Shown piece by piece: positions 35,485 to 43,847 of a stretch of 53,615 nucleotides of DNA. Within the stretch, counting starts at the first letter, position 1. Each line of letters opens with the position of its first letter. The stretch spans positions 1 to 53,615 of the forward strand of contig JBBSJP010000029.1 of NCBI GenBank assembly GCA_038257155.1, in the 5' to 3' direction. Position numbers and translations under genes: made by a program. The DNA is from JANJTY01 sp038257155. Its GTDB lineage: Bacteria > Pseudomonadota > Gammaproteobacteria > Xanthomonadales > Xanthomonadaceae. The notes below the pieces were generated by a model that saw nothing but the letters and a program-made list of their open reading frames with translations, had not been told where the DNA came from and ran no database searches.

Positions 35485-35979
35485 GGTTCGTCTCTCCCAG
35501 GGTTCCGCTTGCGTGAGCCTGGTGAAATCGTGCCTACGGAGGCGGCTGCTGCCCGCGTCGGGCGACTGGAATTCCAGAAACGGGCGAAATATGGATCATT
35601 TCGCCGACATTACGTGATAATGGCCGAGCGCACCCTGCTCGTTCGCTTGTGTTGCGTGCGAGCCCGTGCGTCCGATCTCGTCGCAAATGCGGCATATGTG
35701 GACCAGCCATGGGTATTGGTGAGGCCACCCATCCCGGTCGCCAACAGGGTCAGCCCCCACAACAGCGGGATGACGGTATGGCGTTCGCGCGCCTCGCGCC
35801 GGTGGCCGATCCGTCCGCGACCGCGCAGTGCTCAGTCGTGTGCCGTCCACCCGAGGGCAGGCAATATGGCCCACCGCACCGAACTTGACCTGCGTCAGGG
35901 CGCAGGCTCCCAGCGAAGCGCAGTCTGAGCGCATCGAACTGATCAACACGCTTTCACACACCCGACTGGGAGTTCCACA
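35485..35979. other. Intergenic gap upstream of nirK
   Basis: 495 bases without a gene I can support. It contains the palindrome listed next. A minus-strand frame without a start codon (about 35615-35830) encodes one hydrophobic stretch, PLLWGLTLLATGMGGLTN, which may be a gene remnant, but I cannot assign it. I found no convincing FNR box; one ATCAA half-site at 35942-35946 lacks its partner. Confidence 0.5.
35583..35605. promoter_or_regulatory. Palindrome upstream of nirK
   Basis: GGCGAAAT (35583-35590), 7-nt spacer, ATTTCGCC (35598-35605): a perfect inverted repeat 99 nt after the response-regulator stop and 374 nt before nirK. It could be an operator for a nitric-oxide or oxygen-responsive regulator, or a terminator stem for the upstream operon. 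Confidence 0.4.
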
Positions 35980-37527
35980 ATGCTCCGCCATCCGTTCTCC
36001 ATACGTCTTCCCACCCTTGGCTTCGCGCTGGCGATTGCACTCGCGGCCTGCGGCGGCGCGCCAGAGCAGCCGGCGCCGAGCGCACCGGCGGCCGGCAAAG
36101 CGCAGACCGCCGCACCGGTCGATACCGGCGGCTCGCTGAAAGGTGATTTCGGCCCGCCGCAGGGCGAACCCGTCAAGGCCATCCTGACCAGCCCACCGCT
36201 GGTGCCGCCGGCCACCGGGCGCAACTACCCGGCCAAGGTGCTGGTGGATCTTGAAGTGCGCGAGATCGACATGCCGATCGCCGAGGGCGTCACTTACACC
36301 ATGTGGACCTTCGGCGGCACGGTGCCGGGCAGCTTCATTCGTGTGCGCCAGGGCGACACCGTCGAGTTCCGCTTGCACAACCACCCCGATTCGAAGATGC
36401 CGCACAACATCGACCTGCACGGCGTGACCGGGCCGGGCGGCGGCGCTGCCTCGACCTTCACCGCGCCGGGGCATAGCTCGCAGTTCACCTTCAAGGCACT
36501 CAACCAGGGCCTGTATGTCTACCACTGCGCCACCGCGCCAGTTGGCATGCACGTCGCCAACGGCATGTATGGCCTGATCCTGGTCGAGCCGCCCGAGGGC
36601 CTGCCGCCGGTCGACAAGGAGTTCTACGTCATGCAGGGCGACTTCTACACGGTCGGCAAGTACCGCGAAAAGGGCCACCAGGCCTTCGACATGCAGAAGG
36701 CGATCGACGAGAACGCAACGTATGTCCTGTTCAACGGCGCCGAGGGCGCGCTGGTCGGCGACAACGCGATCAAGGCCAGTGTCGGCGAGACCGTGCGCCT
36801 CTACGTCGGCAATGGCGGGCCGAACCTGGTGTCGAGCTTCCACGTGATCGGCGAGATCTTCGACAAGGTCTGGTATGAGGGCGGCACGCGCTTCCAGGAG
36901 AACGTGCAGACCACCCTGATCCCGGCCGGCGGCGCGATGATTGCCGACTTCCACCTCGAAGTGCCCGGCGGCTATGTGCTGGTCGACCACTCGATCTTCC
37001 GCGCCTTCAACAAGGGCGCGCTCGGCATCCTCCAAGTCGATGGTCCGGAGGACAAGTCGATCTATTCCGGCAAGGAAGTCGATTCGGTCTATCTGGGCGA
37101 CAAGGCGGTCAGCCAGACACCGGTGCGCGAAGCGGCGGCCGCTGCTGCCAGCGGCACGCTGACCGCGGCGCAGCAAGTCGCCGCCGGCAAGACCCTGTAC
37201 AACGGCACCTGCTCGGTATGCCACCAGGACAATGGCCAGGGACTCGCCAATGTATTCCCGCCGCTGGCCAAGTCCGACTGGATCGCCGGGCACAGCAGCG
37301 AGGAACTGATTGCCGTGGTCCTGAACGGCCTGACCGGTCCGGTCAAGGTCAACGGCACGGACTACAACTCGGTGATGCCGCCGATGAGCCAGCTCACCGA
37401 CGACGAGATCGCCAACATCCTCAGCTACGTGCAGCACGACATGAACGACGGTGGTGCGCCGATCAGCAAGGACGCTGTCGCCAAGGTCCGCGCCAGCACC
37501 GATCGCGGCGACGGCGCGGCACACTGA
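35980..37527 (+). CDS. nirK: Copper nitrite reductase with fused cytochrome c domain
   Basis: A 515-residue protein with a lipobox (ALAAC, Cys24), so it is probably an outer- or inner-membrane lipoprotein facing the periplasm. Two cupredoxin domains follow: HNIDLHG and YVYHCATAPVGMHVANGM carry the type 1 and type 2 copper ligands, and FHVIGEIFDKVW and VLVDHSIFRAFNKG complete them. A C-terminal cytochrome c domain (about residue 390 on) has CSVCH and the axial-Met segment SVMPPMSQL. It reduces nitrite to nitric oxide; the fused haem passes electrons straight to the copper site. GGGAG precedes the ATG. nirV and a SCO gene follow in the same operon. Confidence 0.96.
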   Translation: MLRHPFSIRLPTLGFALAIALAACGGAPEQPAPSAPAAGKAQTAAPVDTGGSLKGDFGPPQGEPVKAILTSPPLVPPATGRNYPAKVLVDLEVREIDMPIAEGVTYTMWTFGGTVPGSFIRVRQGDTVEFRLHNHPDSKMPHNIDLHGVTGPGGGAASTFTAPGHSSQFTFKALNQGLYVYHCATAPVGMHVANGMYGLILVEPPEGLPPVDKEFYVMQGDFYTVGKYREKGHQAFDMQKAIDENATYVLFNGAEGALVGDNAIKASVGETVRLYVGNGGPNLVSSFHVIGEIFDKVWYEGGTRFQENVQTTLIPAGGAMIADFHLEVPGGYVLVDHSIFRAFNKGALGILQVDGPEDKSIYSGKEVDSVYLGDKAVSQTPVREAAAAAASGTLTAAQQVAAGKTLYNGTCSVCHQDNGQGLANVFPPLAKSDWIAGHSSEELIAVVLNGLTGPVKVNGTDYNSVMPPMSQLTDDEIANILSYVQHDMNDGGAPISKDAVAKVRASTDRGDGAAH

Positions 37528-37537
37528 GGCTGCGTGC

Positions 37538-38332
37538 ATGAATCGCTGCAGGTCACTTGCGATCATGATGGCTCTCGCCGCCGGCAATGCGCCGGCGGCG
37601 GACGGCAGGCAGGACTGGGTGGAAATTCCCGCCGGTCGCTTCGCTTCGGTGCTGGCATTGACCGAGCCCGGCGCTGACAGCGCCATCGACGGCTTCGCCC
37701 TGATGCGTCGGCCGGTCAGCAACGCCGAGTTCCTCGCCTTCGTGTCGGCCCACCCGGAATGGCAACGCGGTGCGGCGCCGACGGTGTTTGTCGACGGCCA
37801 GTACCTGTCGCACTGGGAGTCGGCCACCGCCATCGGTGAATCGGCCGACGACGCGGCGCCAGTCACCCGGGTCAGCTGGTTCGCCGCCAGCGCTTACTGC
37901 GAGGCGCAGGGCGGGCGGCTGCCCACCTGGCTGGAGTGGGAATACGTCGCCGCCGCCGACGAGACCCGCCTGGACGCGCGCAGCGATCCGGCCTGGCGCG
38001 AACACATCCTGGGTTGGTACAGCCGCACCGGCGGCAAGGACCTGCCCGCAGTCGGGCAGACGCCGGCAAATGCCTACGGCGTGCAGGACATGCACGGCCT
38101 GGTCTGGGAGTGGACCGAAGACTTCAATGCTCTGATGGTCTCGGGCGACAACCGCGACCAGGGCGACCCCGACCTGCTGCGCTTCTGCGGCGCCGGCGCG
38201 CTCTCGACCAACGACCGCGAGAACTACGCGATCCTGATGCGCACTGCGATGCTGAGCGCGCTGCAGGCTGATTCCACCACGCGCAACCTCGGTTTCCGTT
38301 GCGCCCGCGACCCAAGGGGCACCACACCATGA
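37538..38332 (+). CDS. nirV: NirV-like formylglycine-generating-enzyme family protein
   Basis: A 264-residue protein with a signal peptide (LAIMMALAAGNAPAADG) and an FGE-sulfatase domain: WVEIPAGRFASV, RRPVSNAEFLAFV, PVTRVSWFAASAYCEAQGGRLPTWLEWEYVA, YGVQDMHGLVWEWTEDF and NLGFRCARD. Despite the fold, NirV proteins are not known to make formylglycine; they accompany nirK in several denitrifiers and may help it mature. It starts 10 nt after nirK and overlaps the SCO gene by 4 nt (ATGA). Confidence 0.92.
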   Translation: MNRCRSLAIMMALAAGNAPAADGRQDWVEIPAGRFASVLALTEPGADSAIDGFALMRRPVSNAEFLAFVSAHPEWQRGAAPTVFVDGQYLSHWESATAIGESADDAAPVTRVSWFAASAYCEAQGGRLPTWLEWEYVAAADETRLDARSDPAWREHILGWYSRTGGKDLPAVGQTPANAYGVQDMHGLVWEWTEDFNALMVSGDNRDQGDPDLLRFCGAGALSTNDRENYAILMRTAMLSALQADSTTRNLGFRCARDPRGTTP

Positions 38333-38922
38333 TGCAAATGTGCGCGCGGATTGGCGGAAGCCTGCTGGCGCTGCTGCTGGCCTTGCCAGTTGCCGCCACG
38401 TCGGTCGACGACCTGCCAGGCGACTCGGTCTATCGGGTCGCTGCCGAGCTCAGCGACCAATCCGGGCAAGCCTTGGCATTCGCCGACGCCGCCGGCAACG
38501 TGCGGCTGGCGAGCATGTTCTACGCCAGCTGCGGTTACGTCTGCCCGCTGCTGATCGAGCAGATCCGCGGCATTGAGACCCAGCTCGATGACGAACAGAA
38601 GCAGCGCCTGCGCGTGCTGCTGATCAGTCTCGACCCCGCGCGCGACACACCCGATGCGCTGGCTACGCTGGCCCTCGAACGTGGCCTCGACCTGCAGCGC
38701 TGGACCCTCGCGCGCCCGCAGCCTGGCGACCTGCGCAAGCTCTCGGCGGTACTGGGTGTGCAGTACCGCCAGCTCGACGACGGCGAGGTCAATCATTCCA
38801 CCGTAATCAGCCTGCTCGATGCCAAGGGCCGCATCCTCGCCCAGACCAGCAAGCTCGGCGCCAAGCCCGACCCCGGATTCGTCGAGGCGGTGCGCGCGGC
38901 GCTGTCAGCAGCTACGCCCTGA
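38329..38922 (+). CDS. SCO1/SenC family protein
   Basis: A 197-residue thioredoxin-fold protein with a signal peptide (GGSLLALLLALPVAATS). The copper-binding motif CGYVCP (CxxxCP) and the distal His in NHSTVISLLD are present. SCO proteins deliver copper or reduce thiols at copper sites, mostly of cytochrome oxidase. Here, in an operon with nirK and nirV, it probably loads or reduces the copper site of the nitrite reductase (inference). The start overlaps the nirV stop. Confidence 0.92.
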   Translation: MMQMCARIGGSLLALLLALPVAATSVDDLPGDSVYRVAAELSDQSGQALAFADAAGNVRLASMFYASCGYVCPLLIEQIRGIETQLDDEQKQRLRVLLISLDPARDTPDALATLALERGLDLQRWTLARPQPGDLRKLSAVLGVQYRQLDDGEVNHSTVISLLDAKGRILAQTSKLGAKPDPGFVEAVRAALSAATP

Positions 38923-38941
38923 CAGACCACGATGGTTTCGA

Positions 38942-39586
38942 CTAGCCGGCCTTGCTGAAGTCGGCATGCTGCGCATCGAGGGCTCGCTGGAACGCCGGGC
39001 GCGCAGTGCAGCGATTCATGTAGTCGGCCAGTCGTGCATCGCTGGTGACGATGTCGGTGTGCTTGAGGATGCGCAGCACCGTTGCCATCATCAAGTCGCC
39101 GACGGTGAAGTGATCGCCGTCAAGGTAGGGTTTGTCCGCGAGTGAACTGGACAAGGCAGACAGGCGTTTCTGCAGGAACTCCACGGCCCCGGGACGACGC
39201 AGCCTGGCCCACTCCTCCTTGCTGTAGAACAGGTCGATCAAGGCGACCTGGTTGACGAAGGGTTCGATCGAATTCAGTGCGGCCACCAGCCATTGCGTCG
39301 CGCGCGCGCGGGCGCCCGCATCCTTCGGCAGCAGCGCCTCGCTGCGCTCGCCCAGGTACAGCAGGATGGCGCCGGATTCGAACAGGACCAGGCCATTCTC
39401 CTCGAGGATCGGCACCTGCCCGAAGGGCTGCAGCGCGCGATACTCCGGCGTGTTCTGATCGCCCTGATTGAGCAGCCGCGTCTGGTAGGGCAGGCCGGCT
39501 TCCTCGAGCGCCCAGCGCACCCGCAGGTCGCGCACCAGGCCTTTGGCGAAGTCTGGAACCCACCTGAACGCCGAGATAGTGATCAT
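38942..39586 (-). CDS. Glutathione S-transferase
   Basis: A 214-residue GST. The N-terminal thioredoxin-like domain has LRVRWALEEAGLPYQTRLL, FGQVPILEENGLVLFESGAI with the glutathione-binding ES pair; the C-terminal helical domain has YLDGDHFTVGDLMMATVLRIL (the N-capping box). GGAAGGAAACGC before ATG 39586 decides the start. It probably conjugates or reduces electrophiles in the cytoplasm. It converges on the nirK-nirV-sco operon with only 19 nt between stops. Confidence 0.93.
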   Translation of the reverse strand: MITISAFRWVPDFAKGLVRDLRVRWALEEAGLPYQTRLLNQGDQNTPEYRALQPFGQVPILEENGLVLFESGAILLYLGERSEALLPKDAGARARATQWLVAALNSIEPFVNQVALIDLFYSKEEWARLRRPGAVEFLQKRLSALSSSLADKPYLDGDHFTVGDLMMATVLRILKHTDIVTSDARLADYMNRCTARPAFQRALDAQHADFSKAG

Positions 39587-39812
39587 GCGTTTCCTTCCGT
39601 TGTCCGATGGGTGTGAGACCGGACAATCATAGATGACGCGGCGCACGACCGAGACACTAGGAATTCGTCTCAATCAGGCTCCAAATAATCAGCAACTCCG
39701 TGTCCGCCAGGGCTGGATCACCGTCGGTTGCGGCGAACGCTGACGCAGACGTGATCGTTGCGTTCAATGGCAGCGCTCGCGGTCCCCAAGGTTCATTTCA
39801 AGGTTAGGCTGA

Positions 39813-39841
39813 TTGACACAGATAGGTTTGTAACGCAAACT
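39813..39841 (+). promoter_or_regulatory. Promoter with inverted repeat for the membrane protein/HTH operon
   Basis: A perfect -35 TTGACA (39813-39818) is followed after 17 nt by CAAACT, a poor -10. An inverted repeat GTTTG (39826-39830) / CAAAC (39836-39840) covers the spacer and -10, a good place for a repressor, perhaps the winged-helix protein of this operon. Confidence 0.4.
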
Positions 39842-39877
39842 AGTCTGCATCTGATCCCCTCGAAGCCCGATCACCCC

Positions 39878-40519
39878 ATGCTTGGCCCGCACGACCGCCT
39901 CCAGGAACTGACCCGCGAATACTCCCGCTACTCTCGCAGCGCGGGCGGGATGGCCGCCGTCGCAGGCGGAGTGCTGTGCCTTGCAGGCTACCTGGCAGGC
40001 GGGCTGCTCGAGATGTCGCTGGGGCTTCAAGTTGCGCTGATCGCCATGCCGGTGTTCTGGCTGGTACTCAAACAGGGGATGGCACACTACTACTACCAAT
40101 GGCTTGGCCAGGTGGAGGAGTTCACTTCGCCCGGTGAGCGACGTACGCGCCTGGCGATCACGGCCTTGGTGGCTCTGATCAGCGTGGTCGTCGTCGCCAC
40201 GTTTCTGCTTGGCGCCGCGCCCATCGGCAACGCGTCCTGGGATCTGCGCACGGCGGGGTACGTGTCGATGCTGGCTGGAATGCCGGTCATCGCCTGGTAC
40301 TGGCTGCGTAACCCGCTCGAACTCACTGTCGGCGTGTTCCTGTTTTGCCAGGCGGCACTGGCTTTTGCCGGTCAGAGCTACCCGTTGTGGAGCAGCGCCA
40401 TCGTGTTCCCCTTCGCTGCGGTGTTGCTGATTGCGACCGGATTTGGCGATCACCGGAGATTCCTTGCCATCCGTGCGGAAATCCGCGCTCTGGTGCTCGC
40501 ACGGCAGGAATCTGCATGA
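39878..40519 (+). CDS. Membrane protein of unknown family
   Basis: A 213-residue protein with six hydrophobic helices: MAAVAGGVLCLAGYLAGGL, LQVALIAMPVFWLVL, LAITALVALISVVVVATFLL, AGYVSMLAGMPVIAWYWL, LTVGVFLFCQAALAF and IVFPFAAVLLIATGFG. I do not recognise the family. The stop overlaps the start of a winged-helix regulator gene (ATGA). Such membrane protein plus small winged-helix operons are often self-regulated. The start at 39878 is the ATG just ahead of the hydrophilic N-terminus; the frame is open further upstream through the promoter region. Confidence 0.75.
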   Translation: MLGPHDRLQELTREYSRYSRSAGGMAAVAGGVLCLAGYLAGGLLEMSLGLQVALIAMPVFWLVLKQGMAHYYYQWLGQVEEFTSPGERRTRLAITALVALISVVVVATFLLGAAPIGNASWDLRTAGYVSMLAGMPVIAWYWLRNPLELTVGVFLFCQAALAFAGQSYPLWSSAIVFPFAAVLLIATGFGDHRRFLAIRAEIRALVLARQESA

Positions 40520-40842
40520 ACCACGAGCGCGATCTCGCCTCCGTCCTTCAATTGGATCGCTTGATCCATGAACCCGCGCGGTTGCTGATCATGTCCATTC
40601 TTGCGGGCGCGGAGTCGGCCGAGTTCGGCTTCATCGAGACCTTGAGTGGCCTCAGCAAGGGCAATCTGTCGAGCCACCTGGCCAAGCTCGAGGCCGCCGG
40701 CCTGGTCGAAATGAACAAGTCATTTCGCGGCAAACGCCCACTCACCACGTTGCGCGCCACAAGCGCAGGGCGCCAGGCGCTTGCCGACTATCGACAAGGC
40801 CTGGCCGCCGTCATTGCCAACATTCCCACCCGACCCACCTAG
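40516..40842 (+). CDS. Small winged-helix transcriptional regulator
   Basis: A 108-residue protein made of one winged helix (PF13601-like): RLIHEPARLLIMSILAGAES, recognition helix LSKGNLSSHLAKLEAAGLVE, and wing KSFRGKRPLTTLRATSAGR. There is no ligand domain. It overlaps the membrane protein gene upstream by 4 nt and is translated with it. The TAG stop is formed by the TA target site of the palindromic element that begins here; the stop would remain TAG without the insertion, so the protein is not truncated by it. Confidence 0.88.
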   Translation: MNHERDLASVLQLDRLIHEPARLLIMSILAGAESAEFGFIETLSGLSKGNLSSHLAKLEAAGLVEMNKSFRGKRPLTTLRATSAGRQALADYRQGLAAVIANIPTRPT

Positions 40843-41004
40843 CCCGAAGATTTCATAAATCGCACGCGCCCTCGCTTGTCTGCTGATCCCACAGGAAATT
40901 TTCTTCAGTCGACCGTATGGCCGATACGCCACTCCTTCAGAAACTTCCCTGAGAAATCAGCATCCTGCGCGATCATCGCGCGGATTCACGAAATCTTCGG
41001 GCTA
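40840..41004. mobile_element. 161-bp palindromic MITE-like element flanked by TA
   Basis: The core 40842-41002 has inverted ends. With the flanking TA they read TAGCCCGAAGATTTCATAAA from the left and TAGCCCGAAGATTTCGTGAA from the right. Similarity between the two arms goes on for about 70 nt each (TGCTGAT and CAGG..A..TTTCT blocks), so the element folds back nearly end to end. No coding frame of note. It differs in sequence from the 8159-8320 element but has the same size and TA flanks. Confidence 0.75.
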
Positions 41005-41044
41005 GCAATCCTGATTTACCAACCACGCACCGAGGAGTTTCCAG

Positions 41045-41131
41045 ATGGGCACCACCGCCGCTGTTGTCGTCGTCTTCATCACCATCATTGCTGGCGTATT
41101 TTCCATGCGCAGCCGGAAGAAGAAAGAGTAG
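41045..41131 (+). CDS. 28-residue single-helix membrane protein
   Basis: The frame encodes MGTTAAVVVVFITIIAGVFS followed by MRSRKKKE and a TAG stop. One hydrophobic helix with a basic C-terminal tail suggests insertion with the N-terminus outside and the Lys/Arg tail in the cytoplasm. GAGGAG lies 7 nt before the ATG. It stands alone, 40 nt after the palindromic element, converging on the oxidoreductase gene. No family is recognised. The good ribosome-binding site and protein-like composition argue for a real gene. Confidence 0.65.
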   Translation: MGTTAAVVVVFITIIAGVFSMRSRKKKE

Positions 41132-41246
41132 GCCGAGGCTTCAGCCGCCGCGCAACGGACGAACCTTGACGTGCCGAGACTGGCGCCATGGCAGAGGGCA
41201 GACGATGCCTGATCGAACACGGGTTCGATCAACGCCGACAAACCGA

Positions 41247-42377
41247 TCACGACGGTCGGAGTTTCCTGCGGGGTCCTGCGTCTGTGTCCAGGTCAATCAC
41301 GACCTTGCCAAAGTGCTGCGCGGCGGCCAGGTGCCGATAGGCTTCGTGGACCTGGGCGAATCCGAATACCTTGTCGATCACGGGATGCAGCGCCTCCTTT
41401 TCGACAAAACGCGCCAGTGCCGCGGCCATCCCACGACTGCCGACCATCAGACCGACCAGACGCTTGTTCCCGAGGAACAGGTCGGCCGGGTTGATCCGGG
41501 CCGGCGAATTTCCGCTCATCCGACCGATCACGACGACACTGCCGCCCGTACGAAGTGCGGTGATGGATTCTGCGATCGTTTCCGGGCCACCAACATCCAG
41601 CACGCGGTCGACACCATGGCCGCCATTAAGCCGGCGAAGTTCACTGCCCCATTGCGGTGTGGTTCGATAGTTCAGGGTCACATCGGCGCCGAGCGTGCGT
41701 GCCCGACGCAGCTTGGCATCGTCCGATGAGGTGATCGCGACCCGATGGCCTGCTGCCTTCGCCAGCTGCAGTGCCCAGATCGAGACGCCACCTGTGCCCA
41801 GCAACGCTACCGTGGATTGCGCCGGCAACGGCTCGATACCGAACAACGCATGCCAGGCCGTAACGCCCGCGCAGCTCAGGGTTGCGGCTTCGACATCGCT
41901 CAGCTGCGCGGGGGTCGATACCCAAGCGGTCTCGGGCAATACGACCTGTTCGGCCAGCACGCCATCGAGCGTACCGCCGAGCGCGCGCGCAGTGACCGCA
42001 TCGGTCGCCGGCCCGTCGAGCCAATCCGGAAAGAAACTGCTGACGACGCGATCGCCGACTGCCAGGGAGGTGACATCGGGACCGATCGCGATCACGGTGC
42101 CGGCCGCGTCGGAAGCCGGAATGGTCAGGCGCCCGCCGGAGCCGGATCGTCCATCGGCGAACATCAAATCTCGATGGTTCAGCGCGACGGCGCCGATGCG
42201 CACCCGCACCTCATTTGCACGGAGAGGATCTACTTCCCGTTCGATGCGTCCGATGCCCTCGATTCCGGCACCGCAGTGCAAGGCATACGCAGCAAAGCGC
42301 TGGGCGGGTCCCCACGCGGTGGGCGCAGCGGGCGATGCTGCAGTTGAGGATGTCATCGGCATTTCCTGGTGGTTCAT
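41247..42377 (-). CDS. Medium-chain NAD(P)-dependent oxidoreductase, zinc-free type
   Basis: A protein of up to 376 residues of the MDR superfamily. The N-terminal GroES-like domain has VRVRIGAVALNHRDLMFADG and IPASDAAGTVIAIG; the Rossmann part has VALLGTGGVSIWALQLAKAAG and DRVLDVGGPETI. The catalytic zinc Cys/His residues of alcohol dehydrogenases are missing, so it is closer to quinone oxidoreductases. The substrate is unknown. In-frame ATGs at 42377, 42362 and 42356 are possible; the last has AGGA upstream. It is divergent from a LysR gene across a region with two TATGC/GCATA palindromes. Confidence 0.88.
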   Translation of the reverse strand: MNHQEMPMTSSTAASPAAPTAWGPAQRFAAYALHCGAGIEGIGRIEREVDPLRANEVRVRIGAVALNHRDLMFADGRSGSGGRLTIPASDAAGTVIAIGPDVTSLAVGDRVVSSFFPDWLDGPATDAVTARALGGTLDGVLAEQVVLPETAWVSTPAQLSDVEAATLSCAGVTAWHALFGIEPLPAQSTVALLGTGGVSIWALQLAKAAGHRVAITSSDDAKLRRARTLGADVTLNYRTTPQWGSELRRLNGGHGVDRVLDVGGPETIAESITALRTGGSVVVIGRMSGNSPARINPADLFLGNKRLVGLMVGSRGMAAALARFVEKEALHPVIDKVFGFAQVHEAYRHLAAAQHFGKVVIDLDTDAGPRRKLRPS

Positions 42378-42407
42378 GGCGAGTACTCAGAACAGGGGTG
42401 GCCAGAC

Positions 42408-42470
42408 TATGCAATGCATAAACGCAGAAAAACTGGCAAGAAGCGCATAAGATGTATGCAGATACGCATA
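42408..42470. promoter_or_regulatory. Two TATGC/GCATA palindromes in the LysR divergon
   Basis: TATGC-AAT-GCATA (42408-42420) is a perfect palindrome of the T-N11-A form that LysR proteins bind. TATGC-N6-GCATA (42455-42470) lies 47 bp further on, with a GCATA half-site between them. They fill the space between the divergent starts. Confidence 0.6.
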
Positions 42471-42482
42471 GAGGCCGGACCC

Positions 42483-43388
42483 ATGGGAATGCGCGTGCAA
42501 TGGAACGACCTGCAGTTTTTCGTCGCGGTGTGCGAACGCGGCTCCATCGGCGGCGCAGCCCAGTCGCTCGGCGTCAATCATTCGACGGTGCTGAGGCGCA
42601 TCAGCAGTCTTGAGAGAACGCTCGATGTCCGTCTGTTTGACCGGCTGCCGAGCGGCTATGCGCTGACCGCGCAGGGTCACGAGTTGGCCGCCTGCATTGC
42701 CGGCGTGTCGGAGCAGTTGGACGCGGCCGGACGCAGAGTGACCGGCGGTGATCTACAACTGAGCGGGTCGATCCGACTCACTGCGCCAGACACGCTGGTG
42801 CAGGCATTGTTGCTGCCGCCGCTGGCCGCGTTCCAGGGCAACAACCCGCAGCTTCGCATTGAGCTGGTCATGAATGACAGCCTGCTCAATCTGACCCAGC
42901 GGGAAGCGGACGTTGCGGTACGTGGATCCAATCGACCCCCGGAAAACCTTGTTGGTCGCCGGGTCGGCACCATCGAGACCGCGCTGTATGCCTCAACCGC
43001 GTACCTGGAATCGCTCGCTGCAAACCACCAGGACTCCGACTACCGTTGGGTCGGCCACGCAGAAGCGCTGTCGCACATCATGTCGGCCAAGTGGATGCGC
43101 GAGAACGTCGCACCCGAGCAGGTGGCGCTGCGCGTCGACAGCCTGATCACGATGGCTGACGCAGTCGCCGCCGGATTCGGGGTCGGCTGGCTGCTGTGTC
43201 CTCTCGCGCAATCCCGTGCCGGTCTCATCCAGTTGAGGCCACCGCCCAGCGAACTGGATACGCAGATATGGGTGCTGTCCCATCCGGATCTCAAACGCGT
43301 CGCACGGGTCCGGGCATTGACGGAGTTCCTTTACGGCACGCTTTCCGTTGACCCGCGCCTTCGACATGACCGAGCCGCTCCCCAGTGA
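42483..43388 (+). CDS. LysR-family transcriptional regulator
   Basis: A 301-residue LysR protein. The winged HTH is NDLQFFVAVCERGSIGGAAQ followed by SLGVNHSTVLRRISSLERTL; the effector domain begins near residue 90 (GSIRLTAPDTLVQALLLPPL) and ends YGTLSVDPRLR. It most likely controls itself and the divergent oxidoreductase gene through the TATGC/GCATA palindromes between them. The effector is unknown. The start is put at 42483; 42489 is also possible. Confidence 0.92.
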   Translation: MGMRVQWNDLQFFVAVCERGSIGGAAQSLGVNHSTVLRRISSLERTLDVRLFDRLPSGYALTAQGHELAACIAGVSEQLDAAGRRVTGGDLQLSGSIRLTAPDTLVQALLLPPLAAFQGNNPQLRIELVMNDSLLNLTQREADVAVRGSNRPPENLVGRRVGTIETALYASTAYLESLAANHQDSDYRWVGHAEALSHIMSAKWMRENVAPEQVALRVDSLITMADAVAAGFGVGWLLCPLAQSRAGLIQLRPPPSELDTQIWVLSHPDLKRVARVRALTEFLYGTLSVDPRLRHDRAAPQ

Positions 43389-43847
43389 GCGCGCGTTCTG
43401 TGCTCGCCTAGTGCGCCGTGCAATCTAGCGCAACGCGTAGGTCGGCGTGCCGGCGCAGACGAATCCGAGCGAGTACGCCTCCAGGCCTGCCAATCATCCG
43501 GCGACGACCATCGTCGCGGGCGGCGCGAGACATCCACGAACCCGATCGCTTCGAGCATGGGCGAGTGACCCACTTGCCGCTGATGTAGCTATGGCCGCGT
43601 TTGCCGGTGATTTGGAGGCGTCCGTGCGCGCAGAGGCCAGCCGATCCTCCACGACGCAGACTATTGCCACGGTCTAGATTGTTGCAGCCAGTCCGAAGTG
43701 TGTCGTCGACCGACAGCCCAGGTTCAGTCGCGAGCTCAAGCGCGCTGTCGCGCAGGACCTCACTTCGGCGGGGTTACCTTGGCCTCATCTATGCCTGCGT
43801 ACCTTGTGATCAGTACTACCCACCCAGGTAGATCCGGAGATCTAGGC
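43389..43847. other. Intergenic gap, no gene recognised
   Basis: 459 bases between the LysR and Kelch genes. Short open frames occur on both strands but none shows a domain or a ribosome-binding site. No clear promoter, repeat or terminator was seen. Confidence 0.45.

Noticed and set aside
35933..35946. FNR-like box before nirK
   Set aside because: Only the ATCAA half matches; the other half (ATCGA) does not fit TTGAT.
35596..37866. 756-codon open frame on the minus strand
   Set aside because: Antisense to nirK; no domain and no ribosome-binding site.
37538..38332. True formylglycine-generating enzyme
   Set aside because: The FGE fold is there, but there is no sulfatase gene nearby and the gene lies between nirK and a SCO gene, which fits NirV.
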